Source: Kluyvera intermedia
GTDB taxonomy: Bacteria > Pseudomonadota > Gammaproteobacteria > Enterobacterales > Enterobacteriaceae
Assembly: GCF_034424175.1 (NCBI RefSeq)
Contig: NZ_CP139986.1
Location: 3,658,001 to 3,722,000 of the forward strand
Direction of reading: 5' to 3'
DNA length: 64,000 nucleotides
Positions 33,872 to 41,963 of this stretch are shown in pieces; positions within the stretch are counted from its first letter, which is position 1; each line of letters begins with the position of its first letter. Position numbers and translations under genes: made by a program. Under the pieces are notes generated by a model. That model was not told where the DNA came from, ran no database searches, and worked only from the letters and a program-made list of their open reading frames with translations.

Positions 33872-35551
33872 TCACAAAATCTGGCTGAGATGGAGCTGGC
33901 CCATCAGCAGCGGGTTATCACTGTAGTCGACGGGAATGGCCACCACCGCCGGGCCGTCGACATCCATCGCCGCGCGCAGCGTTGGCTCGAGCGCGTCGGC
34001 GCTCTCTACGGCAAAACCTTTCGCGCCGAAGGCGTCGGCATAGGCTTTGAAATCGACCGGGCCAAACTCCACGCCGGAAAGACGCTGGTATTTTTTCTCT
34101 TCCTGAATCGCCACCATGTTGTAGGCGTTATCCACCCAGATGATGTGCAGTACGTTGGCGTTGAGACGCACTGCGGTTTCCAGCTCCATACTCGATTGCA
34201 GGAAGCCGCCGTCACCAGACACCGAGACCACCTTGCGGCCTGGGTTCACCAGCCATGCGCCAATCGCCCACGGCAGCGCGACGCCCATGGTCTGCTGACC
34301 GTTGGAGATCATCACCTGACGCGCCCGGAAACTGTAGAGGTAGCGGGCAATCCAGATGTGGAAGCTGCCCATATCCACCGTGAGCGTCACGTCGTTATTA
34401 ACGATGTCCTGCATGGCTCGCACGATGCGCAGCGGATGCAGGGCAAACTGGTTGAGCGAAGCGCCACGACTGTCGAGCAGATCGCGCTGATGCTGGCGAT
34501 CGATGAGAATTTCTGACGCATGCTGGCTCAGAGAGAGCTGGCGTTCGATCCGGTTGGCGAGTAGGTTCAGGGTTTCGGCGATGTCTCCCACCAGCTCAAG
34601 ATCCGGTACATAGTGACGTTCTTCATAGGCAGGCAGCACATCAATGTGCACAAGCGTAGCGTCGCCGCCGTTCCACATCGACGGTTCGTATTCCACCGGG
34701 CTGTAGCCGATGCAGATAATCAAATCCGCAAGATGGAGTAATCTGTCGCCCGCCTGGTTATTAAACAAACCGACGCGTCCAGCAAATCGGCTGAAGTTCT
34801 CCTGGTTCACCGCCCCGGCGGCCTGATAGGTGCTGGTCACGGGGATACGGCTTTTTTCCAGCAGCTTACGCAGCGCTGCGCTATTAGCGGGTTGGCTGGC
34901 CATCAGCCCCAGCAAAATGACCGGATTTTTGGCGTTTTCGATAAGCTTCGCCACATCGTTAATGGCAGATTCCGGTGCCGGGCCCATCAGCGCCGAGCCG
35001 CTGGCAGGCAAAATGGCGCCCGTGGCGGGCTGGTCAACAATATCCTGTGGCAGGCTGACGAATGCGCCTCCCGGTCTGCCATGTTCGGCGGCGCGAAATG
35101 CGTTTGACACCACTTCGGCAATCGCATCCGACGAATTGACCTCCACGGCGTATTTGGTCACCGGGCTAAACATGGCGACGGTATCCATACTCTGATGCAC
35201 CTGTTTGGCTTTATCCGCCCGTTTCACCGCCCCGCCGAGAGCGACCACCGGGTCACCCTCACTGTTGGCGGTAGCAATGCCGGTTATCAGATTCGAACAC
35301 CCCGGCCCTGAGGTCACCAGTGCGACCCCAGCCTTGCCGGTCAGCCGTCCGACCGCCGCTGCCATAAACGCCGCGTTTGCCTCGTGGCGCACCGGGATAA
35401 TCTCGATGGAGGAGTCCAGCAGGGAGTCAAAAACTTTGTCGATCTTCGCCCCCGGGATCCCGAATACCTGCTTCACGCCCTGAGCTTCCAACTGTCCGAC
35501 AACCATATCGGCGCCGTGCGCCCACTGACGTGACTGTTTCTCACTGTTCAC
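33872..35551 (-). CDS. budB: BudB, catabolic alpha-acetolactate synthase
   Basis: This 559-residue FAD-independent, ThDP-dependent synthase joins two pyruvates into alpha-acetolactate. The ThDP-binding GDGGFLQSSMELETA...N motif (about 450-480), the N-terminal HEANAAFMAAAVGR glutamate region and the C-terminal NPLLMGQLHLSQIL are all as in Klebsiella/Enterobacter BudB. The gene starts with GTG at 35551, preceded by AACAGGAGAACTATC; the coding frame upstream of it does not resemble BudB. It sits 13 bp after budA. Confidence 0.95.
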   Translation of the reverse strand: MNSEKQSRQWAHGADMVVGQLEAQGVKQVFGIPGAKIDKVFDSLLDSSIEIIPVRHEANAAFMAAAVGRLTGKAGVALVTSGPGCSNLITGIATANSEGDPVVALGGAVKRADKAKQVHQSMDTVAMFSPVTKYAVEVNSSDAIAEVVSNAFRAAEHGRPGGAFVSLPQDIVDQPATGAILPASGSALMGPAPESAINDVAKLIENAKNPVILLGLMASQPANSAALRKLLEKSRIPVTSTYQAAGAVNQENFSRFAGRVGLFNNQAGDRLLHLADLIICIGYSPVEYEPSMWNGGDATLVHIDVLPAYEERHYVPDLELVGDIAETLNLLANRIERQLSLSQHASEILIDRQHQRDLLDSRGASLNQFALHPLRIVRAMQDIVNNDVTLTVDMGSFHIWIARYLYSFRARQVMISNGQQTMGVALPWAIGAWLVNPGRKVVSVSGDGGFLQSSMELETAVRLNANVLHIIWVDNAYNMVAIQEEKKYQRLSGVEFGPVDFKAYADAFGAKGFAVESADALEPTLRAAMDVDGPAVVAIPVDYSDNPLLMGQLHLSQIL

Positions 35552-35564
35552 GATAGTTCTCCTG

Positions 35565-36344
35565 TTAGTTTTCGACGGAACGGATCGCTGCATCAAGATT
35601 GCTGGGGTGAAGGTTGGCCTGCAAAAAAGCGCTATCGGCAGGCAGGTCAATCATCAGCTTGTGAATTTCACCGAAAGTGAGCACCCCGCTCTCCAGCTGG
35701 TAGTCGAGCAGATGGCCCCCGCCCTGGCGGTCGTCGGTGATGAAATGTTCGTGATAACCGGCCACGTTGATGCCCTGCATATGCTGCGGCGTGCGGAACC
35801 CAACCAGCACGCCTTCGCGCTGGTTAAAGCGGAACACCGGCTGGTCATCGAGCACGTCGGTCATCGCACGGTACGGTGGCTTCTGGCGTGGGACGGTGCG
35901 AGTGTGGGCATGGCGGAAATGACCGTCGATGCGCAATGCGCAGAACAGGTTATCGGAGGGGATTTGCTGGTCGATCAGTTCGTGGATCTGCTGACGGCTG
36001 ACCGGCGCATTGAAGGTTTTGCGATACTGCGGCTGGAACCAGGTCATCACCGCGAACGGCGTTTTTTGCTCAGGCTTCGCGGCCCGGGCGCTACCGTCGG
36101 CGCGCAGCTGGTACACCTGACTGCTGAAGGCAATCATTTCGCCGTCCAGCTCGTTGAAGGTGCCGAGACCAAAATCACCGTGCGCCAGCAGATCGGCGAT
36201 GGTGGTTTCCCCCTCGTACACGCCGCTTAGCAGCGCGCTCATTAGCGATGTTTGATAGATAACGCTGTCAGGATGCTGAGCAGAGAACCCCCGCAGGGTC
36301 TCGCACAAACTGGCCTCACAGTCACAGGCAGATGAATGCATCAT
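35565..36344 (-). CDS. budA: BudA, alpha-acetolactate decarboxylase
   Basis: This 259-residue zinc enzyme decarboxylates alpha-acetolactate to acetoin. The Zn-binding histidines lie in HFRHAHTRTV and YHEHFITDD; the C-terminus is LHPSNLDAAIRSVEN. The ATG at 36344 (MMHSSACDCEASL) follows GAAGAGGACGAGC. It is the first gene of the operon, divergent from budR, so the intervening ~100 bp should hold the BudR/AlsR-type LysR binding sites that respond to acetate. Confidence 0.95.
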   Translation of the reverse strand: MMHSSACDCEASLCETLRGFSAQHPDSVIYQTSLMSALLSGVYEGETTIADLLAHGDFGLGTFNELDGEMIAFSSQVYQLRADGSARAAKPEQKTPFAVMTWFQPQYRKTFNAPVSRQQIHELIDQQIPSDNLFCALRIDGHFRHAHTRTVPRQKPPYRAMTDVLDDQPVFRFNQREGVLVGFRTPQHMQGINVAGYHEHFITDDRQGGGHLLDYQLESGVLTFGEIHKLMIDLPADSAFLQANLHPSNLDAAIRSVEN

Positions 36345-36446
36345 GCTCGTCCTCTTCAACTTTATTTAGAAAGGTTAAATAAATGTTGACCCGATTCAGC
36401 AGAGAGTTCCAATATAGAATCCATACTGGTTTGAGACGTTTTAGAT
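36345..36446. promoter_or_regulatory. budA/budR divergent promoter region
   Basis: The 102-bp gap between divergent budA and the LysR gene budR is AT-rich (TTTATTTAGAAAGGTTAAATAAATG includes a short inverted repeat TTTATTTA/TAAATAAA at 36361-36381). Such a T-N11-A-like element is expected for LysR binding; the exact site is not proven. Confidence 0.5.
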
Positions 36447-37328
36447 ATGGAACTTCGTTATCTGCGGTATTTTGTCGCGGTTGCACGCGAGCGACACTTC
36501 ACAAAAGCAGCCAAAGCGCTGGGGATTTCACAGCCCCCACTGAGTCAGCAGATCAAACGGCTCGAAGAGGAAGTGGGCACACCGCTTTTCAGACGCCTGA
36601 CGCGTGGCGTAGAGCTAACCGAAGCGGGAGAAGCTTTCTACGACGACGCCTGTAAGATCCTGGCGCTGAGTGACGCCGCGCTGGAGAAAACGCGTGGCAT
36701 CGCGCGCGGGCAAAACGGTAGCCTGTCGATTGGCATCACCAGTTCAAACGCTTTCCATCCCAAAATCTTCACCTTGATCCGCCAGTATCAGTTGCAGAAC
36801 ATGGCGGTGCAGGTTCACCAGGTCGAGGCCAATATGTCTTCGCTGACAGCGATGCTGGCGGAGGGGGAGCTGGATATCGCCTTCGTGCGGCTGCCGTGCG
36901 AGAGCAGTAAAGCGTTCGAGCTAAGCATTCTCGACCGGGAGCCGATGGTGGTGGCGCTGCATCGCGACCATCCGCTAGCGGCATGCGGCGATCTAGCGCT
37001 GGAAAAGCTCCGCGATACGTCAGTGGTGTTGTTTCCACAGGAGGTTGCACCGGGGCTGTACGACCAGGTTTACAGCTACTGTGAGCGAGCCGGGATTGAC
37101 GTGCAACATGCGTTGCAGTCATCACAGCTTTCATCTTCCCTGAGCATGGTCTCCGCAGGGGGCGGATTCGCGCTGGTGCCGAAGTCGATGGCGGCCATTT
37201 CACCGCCAAATATCACCTATCATGCGTTGAGTTCGCCTGAAATCTACACGGATATTGCCCTTTGCTGGCGGCGGTTTGAACGCTCCCACACGGTGAAACG
37301 TTTTTTATCTACGATGAATGCGCAATAA
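36447..37328 (+). CDS. budR: BudR, LysR-family activator of the bud operon
   Basis: This 293-residue LysR regulator (MELRYLRYFVAVARERHFTK) has the HTH AAKALGISQPPLSQQIKRLE and an effector domain with LSIGITSSNAFHPK. In Klebsiella BudR activates budABC at low pH/acetate in stationary phase and with FNR input. Position divergent from budA supports the assignment. The stop is 27 bp from a convergent Nudix gene. Confidence 0.9.
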   Translation: MELRYLRYFVAVARERHFTKAAKALGISQPPLSQQIKRLEEEVGTPLFRRLTRGVELTEAGEAFYDDACKILALSDAALEKTRGIARGQNGSLSIGITSSNAFHPKIFTLIRQYQLQNMAVQVHQVEANMSSLTAMLAEGELDIAFVRLPCESSKAFELSILDREPMVVALHRDHPLAACGDLALEKLRDTSVVLFPQEVAPGLYDQVYSYCERAGIDVQHALQSSQLSSSLSMVSAGGGFALVPKSMAAISPPNITYHALSSPEIYTDIALCWRRFERSHTVKRFLSTMNAQ

Positions 37329-37354
37329 CGTTGCATGCGCATTCAGTCTGGAGG

Positions 37355-37915
37355 TTAAGCGCCTGAGAGACTGACGCTTCGCATTTTCTCGCTTGCTAAT
37401 AAAAACGCGGTTACCGAGGTCGCATCGGTAATTTTCCCCTCCAGTATTAACGATTTGAACTCATCCATTTTCATCCGTTTGACGGTCAGTCCATATTCTT
37501 CATCATCAAGCTGCTGACCGGCGAAAGTGAGCTGCGAGGCGAGGTAAATGTGGTAACCCTGTGTGGAATACCCCTGCGCCAATTTCTGATATCCCACAAA
37601 CTCAAGCTTTTGGGCGATAAGCCCCGTTTCCTCACGTAGCTCTCCGGCCGCAACCTCTTCTGGCGCGGCAGAGGGCGACATTTCCCAGCTCCCCTGCGGC
37701 AGTTCAAGCGTTCTTACGCCCAGCGGATAGCGGAACTGTTCAACGACAAAGATTTCGTCGTCCTGCACCGGCACAATAACGACAAAATCCCCTTTCTCAA
37801 TAACCGAATAAATCCCCTCGCTACCGTCGGCCCTGCGGATACGGTCTTCTTTGAGAGACATCCAGCGGTTACGGTAAATCTCTTTGGTGGAAAGGGTTGT
37901 TATCTCATCGCTCAT
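37355..37915 (-). CDS. Nudix hydrolase with a degenerate Nudix box
   Basis: This 186-residue protein resembles ADP-ribose pyrophosphatases (VEQFRYPLGVRTLELPQGSW). The Nudix box (about 77-101) reads GSWEMSPSAAPEEVAAGELR then EETGL: the metal-coordinating EETG core is intact, but the usual first Glu is Ala and the Arg before Glu-Leu is Gly. Activity is likely, specificity is unclear. The start at 37915 is preferred (AAAGGAAAATGACC upstream); 37921 is also ATG. It converges on budR. Confidence 0.8.
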   Translation of the reverse strand: MSDEITTLSTKEIYRNRWMSLKEDRIRRADGSEGIYSVIEKGDFVVIVPVQDDEIFVVEQFRYPLGVRTLELPQGSWEMSPSAAPEEVAAGELREETGLIAQKLEFVGYQKLAQGYSTQGYHIYLASQLTFAGQQLDDEEYGLTVKRMKMDEFKSLILEGKITDATSVTAFLLASEKMRSVSLSGA

Positions 37916-38091
37916 GGTCATTTTCCTTTGGGCTAATACAGATGCAACGCGGTGGTGCTGTGTAGGGTACGATTAACGAATCCGCATTAAATGTTTGGTA
38001 TAAAGATACGTTAACTTACCTTGTTGTTAATCAAAAGTGCCAACAACCCATTATGACAAAAGGTTGTGATGTGCCTAAGTGTGAGGTTCGA

Positions 38092-38391
38092 ATGCTAAAA
38101 GTGATTGCTGAAGATTTTATTAAACCCGAGCATATTGAAGCCGTGATGCCGTTGTACAAGGAATTGATTTCAGCCACAAAAAGGGAGCCTCTTTGTATTG
38201 CTTACGATCTGTATATCGATGAAAAAGATCCGGGCCATTTCATTTTTATCGAGGAGTGGCCCGATCGCGCAGCGCTCGATGCGCATTGTGCCAGTGAGCA
38301 CTTTAAACGGCTGGTGCCCTTAATTGATAAACATCAGCGTAAAGAGGCGCAATACATACTGATGGAGAGCCGGGTGAGCGAGGATGAATGA
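38092..38391 (+). CDS. Putative quinol monooxygenase (ABM domain)
   Basis: This 99-residue ferredoxin-like-fold protein has the ABM family pattern LKVIAEDFIKPEHIEAVMPL ... SATKREPLCIAYDLYIDEKD and FIFIEEWPDRAALDAHCASE. Family members (YgiN-like) oxidise quinols or handle polyketide-like substrates; nothing fixes the substrate here. The ATG at 38092 with GTGAGGTTCGA upstream was preferred to the longer frame from 38053, which lacks a ribosome site. It stands alone between divergent Nudix and convergent MFS genes. Confidence 0.8.
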   Translation: MLKVIAEDFIKPEHIEAVMPLYKELISATKREPLCIAYDLYIDEKDPGHFIFIEEWPDRAALDAHCASEHFKRLVPLIDKHQRKEAQYILMESRVSEDE

Positions 38392-38440
38392 GATCTTAGC
38401 CGTTAACCCCGCCCCTGACTAAGCTTCGTATTGTTTAGCG

Positions 38441-39628
38441 TTAATTATTGTGTCGCCGTGCGGTCACCGCCGTCAGTACAGCGGCGCTTAGCAGCAATAT
38501 TCCGCTAAGTTCAAACGCACACTGCCAGCCAAAATGGTCAAACACCACCCCGCCTAGCGTCGAGCCGAGCGCGATAGAGAGCTGAATTACCGCCACCATC
38601 AGCCCACCGCCCGCCTCGGCATCCTCAGGCAGCGTCCGGGCAATCCACGTCCACCAGCCCGTTGGCGCGGCTGTCGCCATCAATCCCCAGAACCCCAACA
38701 GCGAAGCAACAATCCAGACACTGTGCCCTGTCAAAACTAACGTCACCGCGATACCGGCCATGAGCAAAGGAATCACTGTCAACGTCGGGTAAAAACCGGC
38801 TTTCAAAAACGTTCCGACAACCAATGTCCCGATAAACCCTGCCACGCCAATGGTGAGAAGAATGAGCGATAAAGTGGTGATATCAACGCGGGTGACCGTT
38901 TCGAGGAACGGACGCACATAGGTGAATAGCGCAAATTGTCCCATAAAGAATATTCCGCAGGCGAGCAACCCCGTTACCACAATGGTGCGACGCAACAAGC
39001 GGAAGATGGAACCGCGTGGTGCGCGGTCTTTATCGATGTCCATCGTCGGCAAGCTAGACCACTGCCAGATGAAAGCGGCTACCGCCACAGGCACCAGGCA
39101 TAAAAACGCGCCACGCCAGCCGACGGTGGCACCTAAATAACTGCCCAGTGGCGCGGCTACCACGGTTGCCAGCGCGTTACCGCCGTTAAAAATGGCTAAC
39201 GCTCGGGTAACCTGATGTTGCGGGACAAGTCGAATTGCCGTCGCCGCTGACATTGACCAGAATCCGCCAATAGCGATACCAATCAGCGCTCGTCCCATCA
39301 TATAAATCAGATAGCTTGAGGACAGCGCGATAATCATGGCCGATACGGCCATCAGCACGGTCATTGCGAGCAGCAGAGTCTTACGATCCACATTCCCGGC
39401 AAGGGTCGAGATAGTCAGGCTGGTCACAACCGCCAGCGCCCCGGAGATAGCAATCCCCTGACCTGCCAGCCCTTCGGTGACGAGCAAATCTTTCGCTATC
39501 GGCGTCAGTAGGCTGACCGGCATAAATTCTGAGGCGATCAGGACAAAAACACACAGGGTCATGGCAAACACACCGCTCCAGTGGGCGTGTTCTTTTTGCT
39601 GGGAGGACTGGCGAGTCAACGTGGACAT
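38441..39628 (-). CDS. MFS exporter, NepI-like DHA1 family
   Basis: This 395-residue, 12-TM transporter has the DHA1 signature MMGRALIGIAIGGFWSMSAA (E. coli NepI has GRACLGLALGGFWAMSAS) and WTWIARTLPEDAEAGGGLMV. NepI exports purine ribonucleosides; that substrate is a family-based possibility only. The start at 39628 (MSTLTRQSSQQKE) is chosen over a TTG at 39655. It follows the hydrolase gene on the same strand after a hairpin, so co-transcription is weak. Confidence 0.82.
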   Translation of the reverse strand: MSTLTRQSSQQKEHAHWSGVFAMTLCVFVLIASEFMPVSLLTPIAKDLLVTEGLAGQGIAISGALAVVTSLTISTLAGNVDRKTLLLAMTVLMAVSAMIIALSSSYLIYMMGRALIGIAIGGFWSMSAATAIRLVPQHQVTRALAIFNGGNALATVVAAPLGSYLGATVGWRGAFLCLVPVAVAAFIWQWSSLPTMDIDKDRAPRGSIFRLLRRTIVVTGLLACGIFFMGQFALFTYVRPFLETVTRVDITTLSLILLTIGVAGFIGTLVVGTFLKAGFYPTLTVIPLLMAGIAVTLVLTGHSVWIVASLLGFWGLMATAAPTGWWTWIARTLPEDAEAGGGLMVAVIQLSIALGSTLGGVVFDHFGWQCAFELSGILLLSAAVLTAVTARRHNN

Positions 39629-39677
39629 TGGGCTACATCTCTGATTATTTTTCAAGCGAAGGTATTACGGCAAATGG

Positions 39678-39706
39678 AATGCCACCCGCTTCTTACGGGT
39701 GGCATT
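39678..39706. terminator. Terminator hairpin after the secreted hydrolase gene
   Basis: AATGCCACCCG (39678-39688) and CGGGTGGCATT (39696-39706) form a perfect 11-bp stem with a 7-nt loop, located between the hydrolase stop and the MFS start. Confidence 0.8.
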
Positions 39707-39728
39707 TTGACATCACTGACCGAAGGCT

Positions 39729-40865
39729 TTATTTGAGGTTGGTTTTGAAGAACTGGTCAAATTTGGCAAACGGTATTTTCCCTGCGGCATTGTCGTACAG
39801 GTCAACATGGTTTGCGCCCGGGACGACCACCAGCTCTTTATGTTTGCTGCCCACCGCTTTATAGGCGTCTTCAGCAAAGTAGCGCGAGTGTGCCTTTTCA
39901 CCGGTCACAATAAGCGTCGGGATGGTGATTTCATTGGCGTAGCTCAGCAGCGGCATATTCATAAACGCTAAAGGCGTGGTCGCCGTCCAGGCACCGGTGG
40001 AGTTCACGGAGCGAGAATGGAAACCGCGCGGCACACGGTAATAATCAAAGAACTCTTTCAATACCGGATGCGGATCCGCAGGCAGTGCTTCAGGCAGAAT
40101 GCGATCGCCTGCGGTGACGTTGCCCTTCTCATCGACATAAATATCATGACCAGCGTGGGCGAATGTGCCCTTTTCCGCATCTTTCCAGCGCTGTTCGTTA
40201 AGATATTGCAGTACGGCACGGCGATCGGCGGTGGAGTAGCGGTCTTTGCCGTCACCCACGCCATGGCCCATCGCCCGGCTCATGTCGTACATCACGCTGG
40301 TAGCGACCGCTTTGACACGCGTGTCCATTGCCGCATCGTTTAATGCCATCCCGCCCCAGCCACAGATACCGAGTAGACCGATACGCTCACGATCGACCTC
40401 TTTTTGTAAGCCCAGGAAATCCACCGCCGCGCTGAAGTCTTCGGTATTAATATCCGGAGAGGCCACATTGCGAGGATAGCCACCGCTTTCACCTGTGTAG
40501 GAAGGATCAAAGGCCAGCGTCACAAAACCTTGCTCGGCCAGCGTTTGCGCATACAGGCCGCTGGATTGTTCTTTGACCGCACCAAAAGGCCCGCTAACGG
40601 CAATAGCCGCAAGCTTTCGATCGCCCCGATCTTTTGGCACATAGAGATCGCCCACCAGTGTTATCCCGTAGCGGGTCGGGAAGGTGACTTTACGGTGTTC
40701 GACTTTATTGCTTTGGGCAAACGTTTTGTCCCATTTCTCGACCATCGAAACAGGCAGATTTGGATTAACAGTATCGGCATAACTCATTGTTGTGACTCCG
40801 CTTAGTGATGTGCATAACAGTAAGGCCGGTATAACGGCGGTCAGTTTTCTGGTGAAGATTTTCAT
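39729..40865 (-). CDS. Exported alpha/beta hydrolase of the dienelactone-hydrolase/YcjY type with a Cys nucleophile
   Basis: This 378-residue protein has a signal peptide (KLTAVIPALLLCTSLSGVTTMSYA, cleavage about residue 30). The nucleophile elbow is GICGWGG with Cys168 rather than Ser, as in dienelactone hydrolases. The oxyanion region is AVSGPFGAVKEQSSGLY, the acid is near LIVTGEKAHSRYF, and the His is in VPGANHVDLYD. GGGGAACTCTG precedes the ATG. It is divergent from a LysR gene 164 bp away, its likely regulator. The natural substrate is unknown. Confidence 0.84.
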   Translation of the reverse strand: MKIFTRKLTAVIPALLLCTSLSGVTTMSYADTVNPNLPVSMVEKWDKTFAQSNKVEHRKVTFPTRYGITLVGDLYVPKDRGDRKLAAIAVSGPFGAVKEQSSGLYAQTLAEQGFVTLAFDPSYTGESGGYPRNVASPDINTEDFSAAVDFLGLQKEVDRERIGLLGICGWGGMALNDAAMDTRVKAVATSVMYDMSRAMGHGVGDGKDRYSTADRRAVLQYLNEQRWKDAEKGTFAHAGHDIYVDEKGNVTAGDRILPEALPADPHPVLKEFFDYYRVPRGFHSRSVNSTGAWTATTPLAFMNMPLLSYANEITIPTLIVTGEKAHSRYFAEDAYKAVGSKHKELVVVPGANHVDLYDNAAGKIPFAKFDQFFKTNLK

Positions 40866-41029
40866 CAGAGTTCCCCTAAAAAACAGGTTGTGGGTACAGG
40901 TTTCATACGGACAACGCTGCGGCGCTTTGTGGCAATGGGGGCATTATAGTGAGCAGAATGAGTGCTGATTAGAGGGGGATAAATGCTAGAATTAATACCA
41001 TATTGTTATGAATAGGCAGGGTTGGTGCG

Positions 41030-41914
41030 ATGGCAAAACGGGAAAACTACAATGAGCTGTACCTGTTTATGCAGGTAGTACGGGAAGGCAGTTTTACCGC
41101 CGCCGCCGCACGGCTTGGACTGGCACAATCCGGCGTTAGCCGTTCGATTCGCGAGCTTGAAGAGCGGCTCGGTGTCCAGCTTCTGGTTCGCACTACGCGC
41201 AAGCTCTCATTAACACAGGCCGGTGAGCAGCTTTATCAAACCGCAGAATCCGGCTTTGATGCCCTGGATTCCGGGTTGGCTACACTTGCCTATTATCGAC
41301 AAACGCCTTCCGGCACCGTGCGCATCAATGCCAGTCAGCATGCGATTGATAAATGTCTTCTGCCAAAGCTGGCGGTTTTCAAGCAGCGATACCCGGATAT
41401 CCGCCTGGAGCTGATGAATGAAAGCCGCTTTGTCGATATTATCGAGGAGCGCTTCGATGCCGGTGTCCGGCTTGGGCCCGAGGTTGGCAGCGGCATGATC
41501 GCCGTGCGCATTACTCCCGATATGGAGATGGCCGTGGTGGGCACGCCCGATCATTTTCGCCGTTACGGTTTTCCACAGACTCCAGCCGATTTAGTCGTCC
41601 ATCCCTGTATTGCCTATCAGTTTGGCGACGGCAGTCTGTATCAATGGGAAATGGTGCAGGATGATAAAAAAATAACCCACCGACCACAGGGGCAATGGGC
41701 CTTATCTGATAGCTATATGGAAGCCGAAGCCGCCCGACTCGGCCTGGGGCTGGCGTATATTCCTGTCGAACTGGTTGCCGATGATTTAGAACGCGGGGCG
41801 CTTATCCGGGTGCTGCAACGTTATAGCCTGCGTATGGAAGGGTTGTTTCTGTATTACCCTCATCGCAATGTGTCTCCTGCGCTCAGAGTGGTGATTGATA
41901 CGCTGAAAATATAA
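41030..41914 (+). CDS. LysR-family regulator divergent from the exported hydrolase
   Basis: This 294-residue CrgA/YhjC-group LysR protein (MAKRENYNELYLFMQVVREG) has the HTH AAARLGLAQSGVSRSIRELE and an effector domain with the family stretch RINASQHAIDKCLLPKL. It probably controls the divergent hydrolase, and perhaps the MFS gene. A stem-loop follows its stop, separating it from the convergent autotransporter. Confidence 0.88.
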   Translation: MAKRENYNELYLFMQVVREGSFTAAAARLGLAQSGVSRSIRELEERLGVQLLVRTTRKLSLTQAGEQLYQTAESGFDALDSGLATLAYYRQTPSGTVRINASQHAIDKCLLPKLAVFKQRYPDIRLELMNESRFVDIIEERFDAGVRLGPEVGSGMIAVRITPDMEMAVVGTPDHFRRYGFPQTPADLVVHPCIAYQFGDGSLYQWEMVQDDKKITHRPQGQWALSDSYMEAEAARLGLGLAYIPVELVADDLERGALIRVLQRYSLRMEGLFLYYPHRNVSPALRVVIDTLKI

Positions 41915-41924
41915 ACGAGGGGAT

Positions 41925-41958
41925 GACACCGCTACCCTCGCCTACGGGCAGCGGTGTC
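41925..41958. terminator. Hairpin between the LysR gene and the autotransporter gene
   Basis: GACACCGCT (41925-41933) pairs with AGCGGTGTC (41950-41958), with inner CCC/GGG pairing; it can serve both convergent genes. The U-tract is weak. Confidence 0.7.
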
Positions 41959-41963
41959 GGCGG

